Assembly (NCBI RefSeq): GCF_900128955.1
Contig: NZ_FQTY01000006.1
Location: 62,001-126,000, forward strand
Length of the DNA stretch: 64,000 nucleotides
Source: Tissierella praeacuta DSM 18095
Lineage (GTDB): Bacteria > Bacillota > Clostridia > Tissierellales > Tissierellaceae
Reading direction: 5' to 3'
A program made the translations under genes and the position numbers. The first letter of the stretch is position 1. Each line of letters starts with the position of its first letter. The notes below the pieces were generated by a model. It did not search any database, had not been told where the DNA came from, and saw nothing but the letters and a program-made list of their open reading frames with translations. Positions 16,551-27,280 of the stretch are shown here, one piece after another.

Positions 16551-18888
16551 TATCATTCCTCTTTAACAATGCATGTTCCAATACTTCTTTCATAGATTTT
16601 ACTAGAACAAAAGTCATCTTCTTTCTTATCTTATCTGGAATTTCTTCTAAATCCTTTTCATTCTCAATAGGTAATAATACTTTCTTAATTCCCATCCTAT
16701 TTGCTGCTAATACTTTTTCTTTAATTCCCCCTACTGGTAAAACTCTTCCTCTCAATGTTATCTCTCCTGTCATAGCCACTTCTCTACTAATTGGAGTATT
16801 TGAAAGTGCAGAAATAACAGCTGTAGCCATGGTAATACCTGCCGATGGTCCGTCCTTTGGTATAGCTCCTTCTGGTACATGAATATGAATATCCATTTCT
16901 TTATAAAAATCTGATTCTATACCTAATATATTAGAATTAGCTCTAATATAGCTGATACCTGCCATAGCAGATTCCTTCATGACTTCTCCTAACTTTCCAG
17001 TTAATTGAATTTTGCCAGTTCCTTTCATTGTATTAACTTCTACTGAAAGGGTTTCTCCTCCAACAGATGTCCAAGCCAATCCATTAGCTACACCAATTTG
17101 ATTTTCTTCACCTAATGTATCAAACCTATACTTTTCAATTCCTAAATAATTTGATAAATTACCACTATTTATTCTTACTGATTTCAAACTCTTTTCTACT
17201 ATCTTCTTAGCTGATTTTCTACAAACATTAGCTATATTTCTTTCTAGATTTCTTACTCCTGCCTCCCTAGTATAATTATTGATTATACCTCTTATGGCTG
17301 CTTGGGATATAATTAGATTATCACTACTTAATCCATGTTCTTTTAATTGCTTTGGCAATAAATGGTTTATAGCTATTTCTAGCTTTTCTTCCTCTGTATA
17401 ACCAGATATTCTAATGACTTCCATCCTATCTAAAAGCGGTGCTGGTATTGTAGCAGTGGTATTTGCCGTAGTTATAAATAGCACCTTAGATAAATCAAAG
17501 GGTACATCTAAATAATGATCAGTAAATGTAGTATTTTGTTCTGGATCTAATACTTCTAACAATGCACTAGAAGGATCCCCCCTATAATCACTACTTAGTT
17601 TATCAACTTCATCAAATAGAAACACTGGATTTTTAGTCCCAGCTTTCTTCATAGAATTAATTATGCCTCCTGGCATAGAACCAATATAAGTTCTCCTATG
17701 ACCTCTTATCTCAGCTTCATCTCTTACTCCACCTAAAGACATTCTAACAAATTTTCTATTGAGAGATTTAGCTATTGATTTAGCAATTGATGTCTTACCA
17801 ACTCCAGGAGGTCCCACTAAACAAATTATAGGTCCTTTCATACTATTAGTTAGTTTTCTTATGGCTATAAACTCTAATATCCTTTCCTTTACATCTGTAA
17901 GTCCATAATGGTCTTGATTTAATATATCTCTTGATTTTTTAATATCTATCTTATCTTTTGTCTCTTTATCCCAAGGTAAATCTATAAGCCAGTCTAAATA
18001 AGTTCTAACAACTCCAGTTTCAGGTGAATGAGGTGATAACTTTAGAAGTCTTTCAACCTCCTTCAGTGCCTTTTCTTTTACTTCCTTAGGCATCTTTATT
18101 TTTTCTATCTTTTCCTCATACTCTTCTGCTTCTGCCATAATATCATCATCTTGCCCTAATTCCTTTTGTATAGCCTTTATTTGTTCCTTGAGATAATATT
18201 CTTTTTGAACCTTATTTATTTGTTTCTTTACTCTTTGGTTTATTTTATCCTCAATTTTCAGTACTTCTATTTCTTCTTGTAATATTATGTGAAGCAATTC
18301 TAATCTTTCATAGAAATCAATTGTTTCTAATATCTTTTGATTATCTTCTATCTTTAAATATATATATGATGCTATAACATCTGCCAATCTTCCTGGATCA
18401 TCAATATCCATTATAGTAATTAAAATATCAGAAGAAATTCTATCATTAAAAGAAAGATATTCTTCAAAATCATTTATTACAAGTCTCATAGCTGCTTCTA
18501 AATCTATATCCTTTTCTATATCTTCCTCATCATATGATAATTCTTCAACTTCTGCTATGAAAAATGGCTCTTCTTGAACCACATTAATTACTCTACCCCT
18601 ATTTATACCTTCAACTAAAACTCTAATACTTCCACCTGGTAATTTTAACATTTGTTTAACCTTTACAACTGTTCCTACATGGTAAAAATCATCTACAGCT
18701 GGTTCATTCATTTTCGTATCCTTTTGAGTACATAAAAAGATAGACGAATCATCTAACATAGCATTTTCTAAAGCATTTATAGATTTTTCCCTCCCAACAT
18801 CAAAATGAACAACCATGTGAGGAAATATTGATATTCCTCTTAAAGGTATGAGTGGTAGGGTTTTATTTTGTATTTTATACTGGTTCAT
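16534..18888 (-). CDS. lon: ATP-dependent Lon protease
   Basis: A 784-aa cytoplasmic protease. The N-terminal substrate-binding LON domain (about 10-205) and a coiled coil are followed by the AAA+ domain with Walker [10 protein letters not shown] (359-367) and Walker [10 protein letters not shown]. The C-terminal protease domain carries the catalytic Ser in KDGPSAGIT (near 680) and the Lys in [10 protein letters not shown] (near 725). GGAGGATAA precedes the ATG. It lies in the conserved order tig-clpP-clpX-lon-engB, though a hairpin separates it from clpX. Confidence 0.97.
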   Translation of the reverse strand: MNQYKIQNKTLPLIPLRGISIFPHMVVHFDVGREKSINALENAMLDDSSIFLCTQKDTKMNEPAVDDFYHVGTVVKVKQMLKLPGGSIRVLVEGINRGRVINVVQEEPFFIAEVEELSYDEEDIEKDIDLEAAMRLVINDFEEYLSFNDRISSDILITIMDIDDPGRLADVIASYIYLKIEDNQKILETIDFYERLELLHIILQEEIEVLKIEDKINQRVKKQINKVQKEYYLKEQIKAIQKELGQDDDIMAEAEEYEEKIEKIKMPKEVKEKALKEVERLLKLSPHSPETGVVRTYLDWLIDLPWDKETKDKIDIKKSRDILNQDHYGLTDVKERILEFIAIRKLTNSMKGPIICLVGPPGVGKTSIAKSIAKSLNRKFVRMSLGGVRDEAEIRGHRRTYIGSMPGGIINSMKKAGTKNPVFLFDEVDKLSSDYRGDPSSALLEVLDPEQNTTFTDHYLDVPFDLSKVLFITTANTTATIPAPLLDRMEVIRISGYTEEEKLEIAINHLLPKQLKEHGLSSDNLIISQAAIRGIINNYTREAGVRNLERNIANVCRKSAKKIVEKSLKSVRINSGNLSNYLGIEKYRFDTLGEENQIGVANGLAWTSVGGETLSVEVNTMKGTGKIQLTGKLGEVMKESAMAGISYIRANSNILGIESDFYKEMDIHIHVPEGAIPKDGPSAGITMATAVISALSNTPISREVAMTGEITLRGRVLPVGGIKEKVLAANRMGIKKVLLPIENEKDLEEIPDKIRKKMTFVLVKSMKEVLEHALLKRNDNDEDN

Positions 18889-18937
18889 TCTTTTTTATCC
18901 TCCCGATATATGCACAATTTTATCCCTAAATACAAAT

Positions 18938-18963
18938 AAAAGCTCACAAATGTGAGCCTTTAA
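18938..18963 (-). terminator. Terminator between clpX and lon
   Basis: On the minus strand AAGGCTCACA and TGTGAGCTTT form a compact hairpin followed by a T-rich tract; it starts at the clpX stop codon. It may only partly stop read-through into lon. Confidence 0.7.
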
Positions 18964-20240
18964 GATGCAGATTCGTTGTTGCTTGTTTTCTTAGACCTAC
19001 TTTTCTTTTTTCTATCTGATAGTACCAAAGTAGGCTCTACCTTGTTTTCTATTGTTTCCTTAGTTATAACACATTTCTCTATATCATCCCTTGAAGGTAT
19101 CTCATACATAATATCTAACATATTTTCTTCTATTATGCTTCTAAGCCCTCTTGCTCCAGTCTTTCTTTCAATTGCTTTCTTAGCTATAGCAATGAGTGCT
19201 TCTTCTTCAAATTCAAGTTCTACTCCATCTATTGCAAACAACTCTTTATATTGTTTTACAAGAGCATTTTTGGGTTCTGTAAGAATTTTAACCAATGTTT
19301 CTTCATCTAATTCTTCTAAGGTTACTATAACTGGCAATCTTCCAACAAATTCTGGAATTAGTCCAAACTTAAGAAGATCCTCCGGTTGTAAATGTTTTAA
19401 AAGCTCACCTATTTTAGCATCCTTCCGAGATGATACCTCTGCTCCAAATCCCATAGCTTTTTTGCCTACACGATTTTGAATTATTTTATCTAATCCATCA
19501 AAGGCACCACCAACTATAAACAATATATTAGTTGTATCCACTTGGATAAACTCTTGATGTGGATGTTTTCTTCCTCCTTGAGGTGGAACATTGGCAACAG
19601 TTCCTTCTAAAATCTTAAGTAATGCCTGTTGTACCCCTTCACCACTAACATCTCTTGTAATAGATGGATTTTCAGTTTTTCTAGCTACTTTATCTATTTC
19701 ATCTATATATATTATCCCTTTTTCAGCTCTCTCAATATCGTAATCCGCTGCTTGAATAAGCTTTAATATTATGTTTTCAACATCTTCACCAACATATCCA
19801 GCTTCTGTCAAAGAAGTGGCATCTGCTATAGCAAAAGGTACATTCAGTATCTTCGCTAAGGTTTGAGCAAGCAAAGTTTTACCAGAACCTGTAGGTCCTA
19901 GCATAATAATATTACTCTTTTGAAGCTCTACATCATTATGTTTTGTTGGTTTTTTATTTATTCTTTTGTAATGATTATAAACTGCTACAGCTAAAGCCCT
20001 TTTAGCCCTCTCTTGTTTTATAACGTAATCATCTAGAGTTTCCTTTATAATAGCAGGCTTTGGTAACTCTTGCATATCATAATCAAAATTATCAACAAAT
20101 TCTTCTTCAACAATTTCCTGACATAACTCTATACATTCATTACATATATAAACATTTGGCCCTGCAATAAGCCTCCTAACCTGTTCCTGTGGCTTTCCAC
20201 AGAAAGAGCAACGGAGCTGTCTTTCATCATATTTAGCCAC
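18960..20240 (-). CDS. clpX: ClpXP unfoldase ATPase subunit ClpX
   Basis: A 426-aa AAA+ unfoldase. The N-terminal zinc-binding domain has Cys11, Cys14, Cys33 and Cys36. Walker A is GPTGSGKT (115-122), Walker [11 protein letters not shown], the pore loop GYVGEDV, and the ClpP-binding IGF-type loop appears as KKAMGFGAE. ClpX unfolds tagged substrates and feeds them into ClpP, whose gene is 19 bp upstream in the same operon. An RBS GAGGTG precedes the ATG. Confidence 0.97.
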   Translation of the reverse strand: MAKYDERQLRCSFCGKPQEQVRRLIAGPNVYICNECIELCQEIVEEEFVDNFDYDMQELPKPAIIKETLDDYVIKQERAKRALAVAVYNHYKRINKKPTKHNDVELQKSNIIMLGPTGSGKTLLAQTLAKILNVPFAIADATSLTEAGYVGEDVENIILKLIQAADYDIERAEKGIIYIDEIDKVARKTENPSITRDVSGEGVQQALLKILEGTVANVPPQGGRKHPHQEFIQVDTTNILFIVGGAFDGLDKIIQNRVGKKAMGFGAEVSSRKDAKIGELLKHLQPEDLLKFGLIPEFVGRLPVIVTLEELDEETLVKILTEPKNALVKQYKELFAIDGVELEFEEEALIAIAKKAIERKTGARGLRSIIEENMLDIMYEIPSRDDIEKCVITKETIENKVEPTLVLSDRKKKSRSKKTSNNESAS

Positions 20241-20258
20241 GATGACACCTCACTTAAT

Positions 20259-20840
20259 TTATTTTCTTAATATTACTTCATCTATTATACCATATTCCTT
20301 AGCTTCTTCAGCTGTCATATAATAATCTCTATCTGTATCCTTAGACACCTTTTCTAATGGTTGACCAGTTCTATCGGCTAGTATCTTATTTATTCTTTCC
20401 CTTATTTCAATTATTTTTTCAGCTTGAATTCTAATATCTTCTGCCTGACCTTTAGCACCACCTAAAGGTTGATGTATCATAATATCAGCATTAGGTAATG
20501 CAAATCTCTTACCTTTTGCACCTGCTGCTAATAAAAATGCACCCATACTAGCAGCCATACCCATACATATAGTTGAAACATCTGGTTTAATATATTGCAT
20601 AGTATCAAATATAGCAAATCCTGCACTTACTGAACCACCAGGGCTATTTATATAAAGTTGAATATCTTTGTCTGGATCTTCTGCTTCAAGAAATAATAAC
20701 TGAGCCACTATTAAATTCGCAGTCATATCATTAACTTCACTGCCTAAAAATATTATTCTTTCTTTTAATAATCTAGAGTAAATATCATAGGACCTTTCTC
20801 CCCTGTTGGTTTGCTCTATAACCATAGGAACTAAAGTCAT
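20259..20840 (-). CDS. clpP: ATP-dependent Clp protease proteolytic subunit
   Basis: A 193-aa serine peptidase that assembles into a tetradecamer. The catalytic triad is Ser98 (GMAASMGA), His123 (MIHQPLGG) and Asp172 (DTDRDYYM). The ATG at 20840 is preferred because GGAGGGA lies just upstream; the in-frame ATG 15 bp earlier overlaps that RBS. It begins 18 bp after tig and is followed by clpX, the standard Firmicute arrangement. Confidence 0.97.
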   Translation of the reverse strand: MTLVPMVIEQTNRGERSYDIYSRLLKERIIFLGSEVNDMTANLIVAQLLFLEAEDPDKDIQLYINSPGGSVSAGFAIFDTMQYIKPDVSTICMGMAASMGAFLLAAGAKGKRFALPNADIMIHQPLGGAKGQAEDIRIQAEKIIEIRERINKILADRTGQPLEKVSKDTDRDYYMTAEEAKEYGIIDEVILRK

Positions 20841-20858
20841 TTTACATCCCTCCATTAA

Positions 20859-22148
20859 TTATTTGAATTTAGCATTAGCTACTAATAAATCAATAACTTT
20901 TTGATTTATAATAGCTGTTTCTAAAAAGGCTAAATCACCTTTTTTCATGTCTTTTATAAATTTTTCTTTATCTTCTTGCTTATATGAATCTGCCATTTTA
21001 TCTAATTCTTTATCTATATCTTCTTCTGTTACTTCAATATTTTCAGCCTTACCAATAGCTTCTAGAACTAAATCTCCTCTAACTCTCTTTTCTGCCATAG
21101 GTTTTAATTGTTCCTTTAGAGATTCTTCTGTTGAGTTAGTTATTTGTAAGTATTGCTCTAAGTTAAGACCTTGCATTCTCATCCTATAGTCAAATTCTCC
21201 TAATTCATTTTCCAATTGAGAATCTACCATAGCCTCTGGTATGTCAACTTGACAGTTTTCTATTACTTTTTCAATTAAGTTATTTTCATTTTCTGCTTTT
21301 TCTTTGTTTTTAAATTCTTCTTCTAGTTTTTCTCTAATACTTGTTTTATATTCTTCAATAGTATCAAATTCAGATACATCTTTTGCAAATTCATCATCTA
21401 TTACTGGCAACTCTTTTTCTTTTATTTCATGAATTTTTACTTTAAAAGTAGCTTCTTTCCCTTTTAATTCTTCTGCATGATATTCTTCTGGGAATGTTAC
21501 AACTACATCTACCTCTTCTCCTTTATTTTTACCCACTAATTGTTCTTCAAAACCTGGAATAAATCTACCAGAGCCTATTTCTAAAGTTTGTCCTTCAGCT
21601 GTTCCTCCATCAAATTGTGCCCCATCAACATATCCAGCATAATCAATTGTCAAAACATCTCCAGTTTTTACCGCCCTATCTCCAGCATCAATTATTCTTC
21701 CGTTCATTTCTTGAACTGACTTTAATTCATCTTCTACATGCTCGTCTGTAACATTATACTCTACTTTTTCAATTTCTATACCTTTGTATTCACCAAGAAC
21801 TACCTCTGGTTTTACTATTACTTCAATTTTAATTAAAATAGGTTTTCCTTTTTCAATTTCTTCAATATCCACAATTGGCTGATCAACTGGTTCAAGTCCC
21901 AACTCTTCAACTGCATCACTATAAGCATGTGGTAAAATGGCATTTATAGCTTCTTCATAGAAGATACCTTCTCCATAGTTCATCTCAATAATCTTTCTTG
22001 GAACTTTTCCCTTTCTAAATCCTGGAATATTAAATCTAGCCCTATTTTTTAAATATGCTTTTTGCAATTCCTTTTCAAAATCAACTTCAGATATTTCAAT
22101 GGTAAAATCCACTTTATTATTTTCTTTCTTTCCTAACACTGCCTTCAT
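20859..22148 (-). CDS. tig: Trigger factor (ribosome-associated chaperone and prolyl isomerase)
   Basis: A 429-aa chaperone. The ribosome-docking signature GFRKGKVPR is at about residues 44-52. The FKBP-type PPIase domain follows (about 155-245, from DRAVKTGDVLTIDYAGYVDG to KIHEIKEK), then the long helical C-terminal arms. It meets nascent chains at the exit tunnel. Its place directly before clpP-clpX is conserved. GGAGGAAG precedes the ATG. Confidence 0.96.
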   Translation of the reverse strand: MKAVLGKKENNKVDFTIEISEVDFEKELQKAYLKNRARFNIPGFRKGKVPRKIIEMNYGEGIFYEEAINAILPHAYSDAVEELGLEPVDQPIVDIEEIEKGKPILIKIEVIVKPEVVLGEYKGIEIEKVEYNVTDEHVEDELKSVQEMNGRIIDAGDRAVKTGDVLTIDYAGYVDGAQFDGGTAEGQTLEIGSGRFIPGFEEQLVGKNKGEEVDVVVTFPEEYHAEELKGKEATFKVKIHEIKEKELPVIDDEFAKDVSEFDTIEEYKTSIREKLEEEFKNKEKAENENNLIEKVIENCQVDIPEAMVDSQLENELGEFDYRMRMQGLNLEQYLQITNSTEESLKEQLKPMAEKRVRGDLVLEAIGKAENIEVTEEDIDKELDKMADSYKQEDKEKFIKDMKKGDLAFLETAIINQKVIDLLVANAKFK

Positions 22149-22261
22149 CTACAACTTCCTCCTTAACGATATATTTATCCACTTTAAACTAACCTATTAT
22201 ATCATAAAATTATAACATAACAAATAGTAATATCCAATACAATATATTAAAAAACATAGTA

Positions 22262-22293
22262 AAAAAACCAATGGTACAAATCCACTGGTTTAA
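22262..22293 (-). terminator. Terminator of tRNA-Leu
   Basis: On the minus strand AAACCAGTGG and CCATTGGTTT form a stem followed by a T7 run, 4 bp after the tRNA 3' end. Confidence 0.8.
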
Positions 22294-22296
22294 ACA

Positions 22297-22380
22297 TGGT
22301 GCGGGAAAGAGGACTTGAACCCCCACGTCAATGACACTAGATCCTAAGTCTAGCGCGTCTGCCAGTTCCGCCACTCCCGC
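22297..22380 (-). tRNA. tRNA-Leu (anticodon TAG), copy 1
   Basis: Class II tRNA with a long variable arm. Acceptor GCGGGAG/TTCCCGC, anticodon stem CTAGA/TCTAG around CTTAGGA, and T loop TTCAAGT. CCA encoded. It differs by one base (in the D arm) from the copy at 54971-55054. Confidence 0.95.
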
Positions 22381-22407
22381 ATAAATAAAAATTTTGTTTA
22401 CCTTATA

Positions 22408-22435
22408 ATTATAACATGATATTTGTACTTGTCAA
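22408..22435 (-). promoter_or_regulatory. Promoter of tRNA-Leu copy 1
   Basis: Minus-strand TTGACA (22435-22430) and TATAAT (22413-22408) with a 16-bp spacer, both hexamers perfect, 28 bp from the tRNA 5' end. Confidence 0.8.
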
Positions 22436-22467
22436 TATATTTTTATATTTAAAAATTCCCATTACAT

Positions 22468-23304
22468 TTAAAATACTAAAATAATTCCCCCATCATTGGC
22501 ATAAGCAGAACTTAGCCCTGCTGTCTTAACTAAAATAATATCTTTAAAATTATACCTTTTTTGAATTTCTTTTTTTAGCTCTTCTGCTTTTTCAAATGCA
22601 TTAACATGAGAAATTGCTAATATTTTTTCCTCAAATTTTTCACCAGTTTCTCCAATTATTTCAACTAGTCTTTTAAATGCCTTTTTAGTCCCCCTTACAT
22701 TTTCAACAAGCTTTATATTTCCCTCTCCATCTTCTCCCATAATAGGTTTTAGATTTAAAACATTTGCAATTAAACCCTTAGTTTTTGAAATCCTGCCATT
22801 TTTTATTAGATTATCAAGATTTTCTAAAACAAAATACGTCTTCATTCCATTAATATATTTTTCTACCTTTTCAACTATTTCAAAGTTGTTTAATTTTTTC
22901 TCTATTAACTCTTGTATTTTCATAGCTATTAAGGTTTCTCCTACACTAGCAGACTTAGAATCAAAAACATGAATAAATTTATCAGGCTCTTCTTCTTTTG
23001 CCATATCCTTTGCTAATACTGCTGAATTATATGTTCCACTTAATTTACCTGATATTGTAATAGCAAAAATATTATCCGCATTTTTATATTCCATAACAAA
23101 ATCTCCAGGTGAAGGACATGAAGTTCTAATTGGATTTGGACTGCTTTTCATTGCATCTATTAATTCTACCATATTTATTTCTTCATTATCTATAAATTTT
23201 TTATTATCTATATCTATTTTAAATGGAACAAGGCTAATATTAAGTCTTTGTTTCAATTCTTCATTTAAATCACAGCTACTATCTGCTACGATTTTATAAT
23301 TCAT
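22468..23304 (-). CDS. DegV family fatty-acid-binding protein (second paralogue)
   Basis: A 278-aa DegV protein: MNYKIVADSSCDLNEEL at the start, RTSCPSPGDF, TISGKLSGTYNSA in the lipid pocket, and a shortened C-terminus ending GLSSAYANDGGIILVF. It shares the fold of the 4034-4903 protein but differs through much of its length, so the two probably bind different fatty acids. It starts 26 bp after glmM, so it is likely co-transcribed with it. A role in supplying exogenous fatty acids is inferred from FakB relatives. Confidence 0.85.
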   Translation of the reverse strand: MNYKIVADSSCDLNEELKQRLNISLVPFKIDIDNKKFIDNEEINMVELIDAMKSSPNPIRTSCPSPGDFVMEYKNADNIFAITISGKLSGTYNSAVLAKDMAKEEEPDKFIHVFDSKSASVGETLIAMKIQELIEKKLNNFEIVEKVEKYINGMKTYFVLENLDNLIKNGRISKTKGLIANVLNLKPIMGEDGEGNIKLVENVRGTKKAFKRLVEIIGETGEKFEEKILAISHVNAFEKAEELKKEIQKRYNFKDIILVKTAGLSSAYANDGGIILVF

Positions 23305-23330
23305 CTTATCACCCCATAATATATTTTGAT

Positions 23331-24683
23331 TTAAGAATTAATTCCTATTCTCTCTTCAATAAATTTTGCTAAGTTAGATGCAATTTTAAATAATCCAATA
23401 TCTTCCTTTGCTTCAATCATTACCCTAACTAGAGGTTCTGTACCAGAAGGTCTTATAACAACTCTACCCTGTCCATGAAAAATTTCCTCAACTCTTTTTA
23501 TTTCTTCCATTATTTCTTGGTTTTCCATATATTTATATTTTAATTCATTTTTTACCTTTGCATTAACTAAAACTTGAGGAAAATTCGTCATTAAATTATT
23601 TAATTCTGACATTGGCTTTTCAGATGCTCTCATTACTTCCAATAAATGTAGTCCAGTGGCCAAACCATCTCCTGTAGTATTATAATCCAAGAAAATTATA
23701 TGACCTGATTGCTCTCCTCCTAAAACATAATCTGATTTTACCATTTCCTCCAATATATATCTATCACCAACTGTAGTTTTCACTATATTTATTCCTTCTT
23801 TCCTTAAAAATACATCTAAGCCCATATTTGTCATAATTGTACCTACTACAGTATTATTCTTTAACTTTTTTTGTTTATGGAGATATAGTCCACAAATAGC
23901 TAAAATATGATCCCCATCTATTATATTCCCTAACTCATCAACAGCTATTATCCTATCTCCATCTCCATCAAAAGATATCCCAATATCTGCCTTTTCCTTC
24001 AATACCAATTCTTGAATCATTTTTGGATTAGTAGATCCACAGTCAGCATTTATATTCATTCCTGTGGGTTCTGTATTTATAACTATTACCTCTCCCCCAA
24101 GCCTTTTTATAGTTTCTGGAGCAATTTTATATAAAGCTCCATGACCACAGTCCATCGCAATCTTCATTCCAGTTAAATCTATATTAGCAGTAGAAGTTAA
24201 ATAGTTTATATAATCTTCACTGCCATTCTTGTCTAATATTACTTTTCCAATCTTTTCTCCTATAGGTCTAATATCTAATTCTTTCTTGTTTAATATAATA
24301 TCTTCTATTTTTTCCTCAATCTCATCCGGCAATTTAAATCCTTGATTATTAAAAAACTTTATTCCATTATATTCTCCAGGATTATGGGATGCAGATATTA
24401 CTACACCTGCTATTGCCTCATACTTTCGAGTTAAATATGCAACTGCTGGAGTTGGAATGATGCCTACAGATATTACATTTAATCCCATAGAACAAATCCC
24501 TGCTGTTATGGCAGCCTCTAGCATATCTCCAGATGCTCTTGTATCTTTTCCAACTATTATTTTCCCATAGTTGCCTTTTGATAATATATATGCTCCTGCT
24601 CTACCTATTTGAAAGGCCAACTCTGGAGTTAGCTCCTTATTTGCAATTCCTCTAATACCATCTGTACCAAATAATTTTCCCAC
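23331..24683 (-). CDS. glmM: Phosphoglucosamine mutase
   Basis: About 450 aa. Converts glucosamine-6-P to glucosamine-1-P for peptidoglycan. The start is taken as GTG 24683 giving MGKLFGTDGIRG, the canonical N-terminus; AAGGAG lies 11 bp upstream. The phosphoserine loop is VVISASHNPGEYNG, the metal site SFDGDGDR, the sugar-binding loop GEQSGH and the phosphate-binding loop RPSGTEPLVR. In many Firmicutes glmM follows cdaA-cdaR and GlmM restrains CdaA; here that link is broken, since cdaA-cdaR lie 18 kb away with fermentation genes. Confidence 0.95.
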   Translation of the reverse strand: MGKLFGTDGIRGIANKELTPELAFQIGRAGAYILSKGNYGKIIVGKDTRASGDMLEAAITAGICSMGLNVISVGIIPTPAVAYLTRKYEAIAGVVISASHNPGEYNGIKFFNNQGFKLPDEIEEKIEDIILNKKELDIRPIGEKIGKVILDKNGSEDYINYLTSTANIDLTGMKIAMDCGHGALYKIAPETIKRLGGEVIVINTEPTGMNINADCGSTNPKMIQELVLKEKADIGISFDGDGDRIIAVDELGNIIDGDHILAICGLYLHKQKKLKNNTVVGTIMTNMGLDVFLRKEGINIVKTTVGDRYILEEMVKSDYVLGGEQSGHIIFLDYNTTGDGLATGLHLLEVMRASEKPMSELNNLMTNFPQVLVNAKVKNELKYKYMENQEIMEEIKRVEEIFHGQGRVVIRPSGTEPLVRVMIEAKEDIGLFKIASNLAKFIEERIGINS

Positions 24684-24844
24684 TTTAGTAAACACTCCTT
24701 TTATATAATTGACAATTAATATTATCAATTAAAAGTATAAAATATAATTTTTTAACTCATCACTTATATTTAACTATTATGATATAATTTCATAAGCCTT
24801 TAGATTTTTTAATTAATGCCATGTTACTACTCTAAAATAATTAT

Positions 24845-26176
24845 TTAAAATCTTTCCTTTATAATATTAATCAATTTTTCCTTTTCATCTAGTTCAGGTT
24901 TTTCCAATACCTTTTCCAATAAATAATCTAAAATTTCACCAATTATTTTTCCTTCTTTATATCCTAATTCTATCACATCACGACCATTAATTGCTAATTG
25001 ATTTTTGTTGTAAACCTCTTTGTTTTTTATAATATCTTTTATCTTTTCTTCTCTTTCTAATAAATCCTTTATATTAGCTTCTTTATTTGAGCAGACCCTA
25101 TCAGCTTTCTGTAACTCTAACAAAGTAAATATTTCTTCTTCACCAAAAGTAGATAATAGTCTTTTTAGTCCTTTTTCTTTTAAATTATCATGTTGCGTCA
25201 TATGTTTATGTACTAGCATTTCAACTTTTACAATTATATCCTTAGGTGTTTTCCATCTTTGTAATATTTCCTTTGCCATTTTAGCACCTAATTTATCATG
25301 CCCATAAAAATGTCCAATTCCCTCTTCATCTATAGTTAAAGTACAGGGTTTTCCTATATCATGGAATAAAGCTGCCAGCCTTAGGTGTAAAATAGGTGTG
25401 GTTTCATCTAATACACACATTATATGTTGAAATACATCCTTATTATGATGAGGATTATGTTGGTTAAATCCTATTGTATTTATCATCTCAGGCAAAATAA
25501 TATCTAGTATTTTTATATCTTTCATTAATTTAATTCCATAGGAAGGTTTTTGTGATAATATTATTTTAAAAATTTCTTCTCTGATTCTTTCTATGCTAAT
25601 TTCAGATATATGTTTACTATATAATCTACAAGCATGGAGAGTTTCCTCATCAATAAAAAACTCTAGTTGTGTTGCAAACCTTACTGCTCTCATTATCCTC
25701 AAATAATCTTCCTTGAGTCTATTGTATGGATTACCCACAGCCTTAATTCTTCTTTTCTCCAAATCTTCTACTCCATGAAAATAATCTATTAATCCAGTCT
25801 TTTTATTATATGCCATAGCATTTATTGTAAAATCTCTACGGGATAAATCCTCAAAAACATTTTTTGAAAAATATACTTTTTCAGGTCTTCTTCCATCTAT
25901 ATATTCCCCATCAGCTCTAAAGGTTGTTACTTCTACAATCCCTTCATCTTGAACTACAACTACAGTACCAAATTTTTTCCCTACTTCCAAGGTTATATAT
26001 TCACTAAATATTTCTTCTATTTCCTCTGGCAAAGCATCTGTAGTTATATCAAAATCGGATGGCTCTCTATCTAATAATATATCTCTAACTGACCCACCTA
26101 CTATATATGCATTGAAACCTTTTTCTTCAAGTTTATTTATGATTATCTCTACGTATTCTGGAATATTAAATACCAT
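24845..26176 (-). CDS. cca: CCA-adding tRNA nucleotidyltransferase / HD-domain protein
   Basis: A 443-aa class II nucleotidyltransferase. The head motif is VGGSVRDILLDREPSDFDITT (GGxVRD, with the DxD metal pair). RRDFTINAMAYN and the RNA-binding helix with RAVRFATQL follow, then an HD domain with LFHDIGKP. It adds or repairs the 3' CCA of tRNAs, even though the tRNA genes in this window encode CCA. The HD domain is typical of clostridial and proteobacterial-type enzymes and may have phosphatase activity. It looks monocistronic, with a 161-bp gap before glmM. Confidence 0.92.
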   Translation of the reverse strand: MVFNIPEYVEIIINKLEEKGFNAYIVGGSVRDILLDREPSDFDITTDALPEEIEEIFSEYITLEVGKKFGTVVVVQDEGIVEVTTFRADGEYIDGRRPEKVYFSKNVFEDLSRRDFTINAMAYNKKTGLIDYFHGVEDLEKRRIKAVGNPYNRLKEDYLRIMRAVRFATQLEFFIDEETLHACRLYSKHISEISIERIREEIFKIILSQKPSYGIKLMKDIKILDIILPEMINTIGFNQHNPHHNKDVFQHIMCVLDETTPILHLRLAALFHDIGKPCTLTIDEEGIGHFYGHDKLGAKMAKEILQRWKTPKDIIVKVEMLVHKHMTQHDNLKEKGLKRLLSTFGEEEIFTLLELQKADRVCSNKEANIKDLLEREEKIKDIIKNKEVYNKNQLAINGRDVIELGYKEGKIIGEILDYLLEKVLEKPELDEKEKLINIIKERF

Positions 26177-26244
26177 AATATCACTCCATATATTATATTA
26201 TTTTAGTATACCATAGTATCTGTGATAGACAAGTTTTTTTATAC

Positions 26245-26283
26245 AAATAAAGGCTTTGGACATTTCTCCAAAGCCTTTATTTG
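26245..26283 (-). terminator. Terminator downstream of the 26340-27179 gene
   Basis: Arms AAATAAAGGCTTTGGA and TCCAAAGCCTTTATTT with a CATTTC loop, a perfect 16-bp stem in AT-rich flanks. Confidence 0.85.
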
Positions 26284-26339
26284 TAATTTATTTAAGTATG
26301 GAAATAATACAAAGTATAAATGAAACAATTGCCAATGAA

Positions 26340-27179
26340 TTATGTCAAAATATCCTTTTCAAAAATAATTGGCTCCATATCATTTGTTTCCTTATTAAAT
26401 ATAATTTTCATAGATTTAACTTCTTCATCATTTATATATTTATTGGTATTTTCATTTTCCATAATCATATGGAATAATCCCTTACTTATTTTTTCGATCT
26501 CTTGATTATGTATACCATCAACTGTATATATATGAAATTCTATAATCAATATATTGTTATCAGTACCAAATCTTTTTAATTCATAGTTTTTCTTGTACTC
26601 TTTTATATACTTAAATATCTCTTCTAATATTAATTTTTCTCCTTCAGATTTTTCATTTCTTAAAGTTATCATTGTTTGAGAATCTCTTGAATTATTTATA
26701 TTTGAACTATATTTTAATTTATTTTTCCTATCTGCATATGATATTTCTAATCTTCCAACTTTTGAATATTCAATGGTACTTTCCTTATGTAATATATCCA
26801 ATAAATCCTTATTGGTATTTTTCGTCAGTTCTTTAAAAGCCTTATCTTTTTCTGCTATAGTCATGTCTTTTTTCAAATCCGTAGAAAACTTATCTAAATC
26901 CACCTCTATATCCAGTAGTATTTTTATATTATTAAATTTTTTTACTTCATTAGTATTATCTATTGCTAATTTATCCTCTACAAACTCTAGATTAGAAACA
27001 GTATAATAATCATAATTATATAAAAAATCATTGATTATATTTGAAAGATTTTTTACAACATCATCATAACTAATATTTTTTACTTTACTAATATCTTCCT
27101 TAGATATATTAGTAGAACTACATGACGTTACTAATACAAGTAAAATTATTCCTATGATATAATAATTTATTTTTTTCAT
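26340..27179 (-). CDS. Predicted lipoprotein, function unknown
   Basis: A 279-aa protein with a lipoprotein signal peptide (MKKINYYIIGIILLVLVTSC; lipobox VTSC at about residues 17-20). The mature part is Lys/Asp/Glu-rich with mixed alpha/beta character. I see no known catalytic motif or domain. It is monocistronic with a strong terminator. The uncharacterised membrane protein gene lies upstream on the same strand, 101 bp away. Confidence 0.7.
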   Translation of the reverse strand: MKKINYYIIGIILLVLVTSCSSTNISKEDISKVKNISYDDVVKNLSNIINDFLYNYDYYTVSNLEFVEDKLAIDNTNEVKKFNNIKILLDIEVDLDKFSTDLKKDMTIAEKDKAFKELTKNTNKDLLDILHKESTIEYSKVGRLEISYADRKNKLKYSSNINNSRDSQTMITLRNEKSEGEKLILEEIFKYIKEYKKNYELKRFGTDNNILIIEFHIYTVDGIHNQEIEKISKGLFHMIMENENTNKYINDEEVKSMKIIFNKETNDMEPIIFEKDILT

Positions 27180-27280
27180 AGTTAAATCTAACCCCTTTCA
27201 GAAATATGAATAGAATAGCCTTTTATAATTTCAATATATTTATCCTATCGGAAGTAATTTTTGTATATAATTTTTATTAC

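Noticed and set aside
18976-19479. Long plus-strand frame opposite clpX
   Set aside because: Serine-rich complement of the conserved ClpX coding sequence, without RBS.
26256-26505. Two plus-strand frames overlapping the terminator and the lipoprotein 3' end
   Set aside because: Begin inside the terminator hairpin, lack RBS, and lie antisense to a supported gene.
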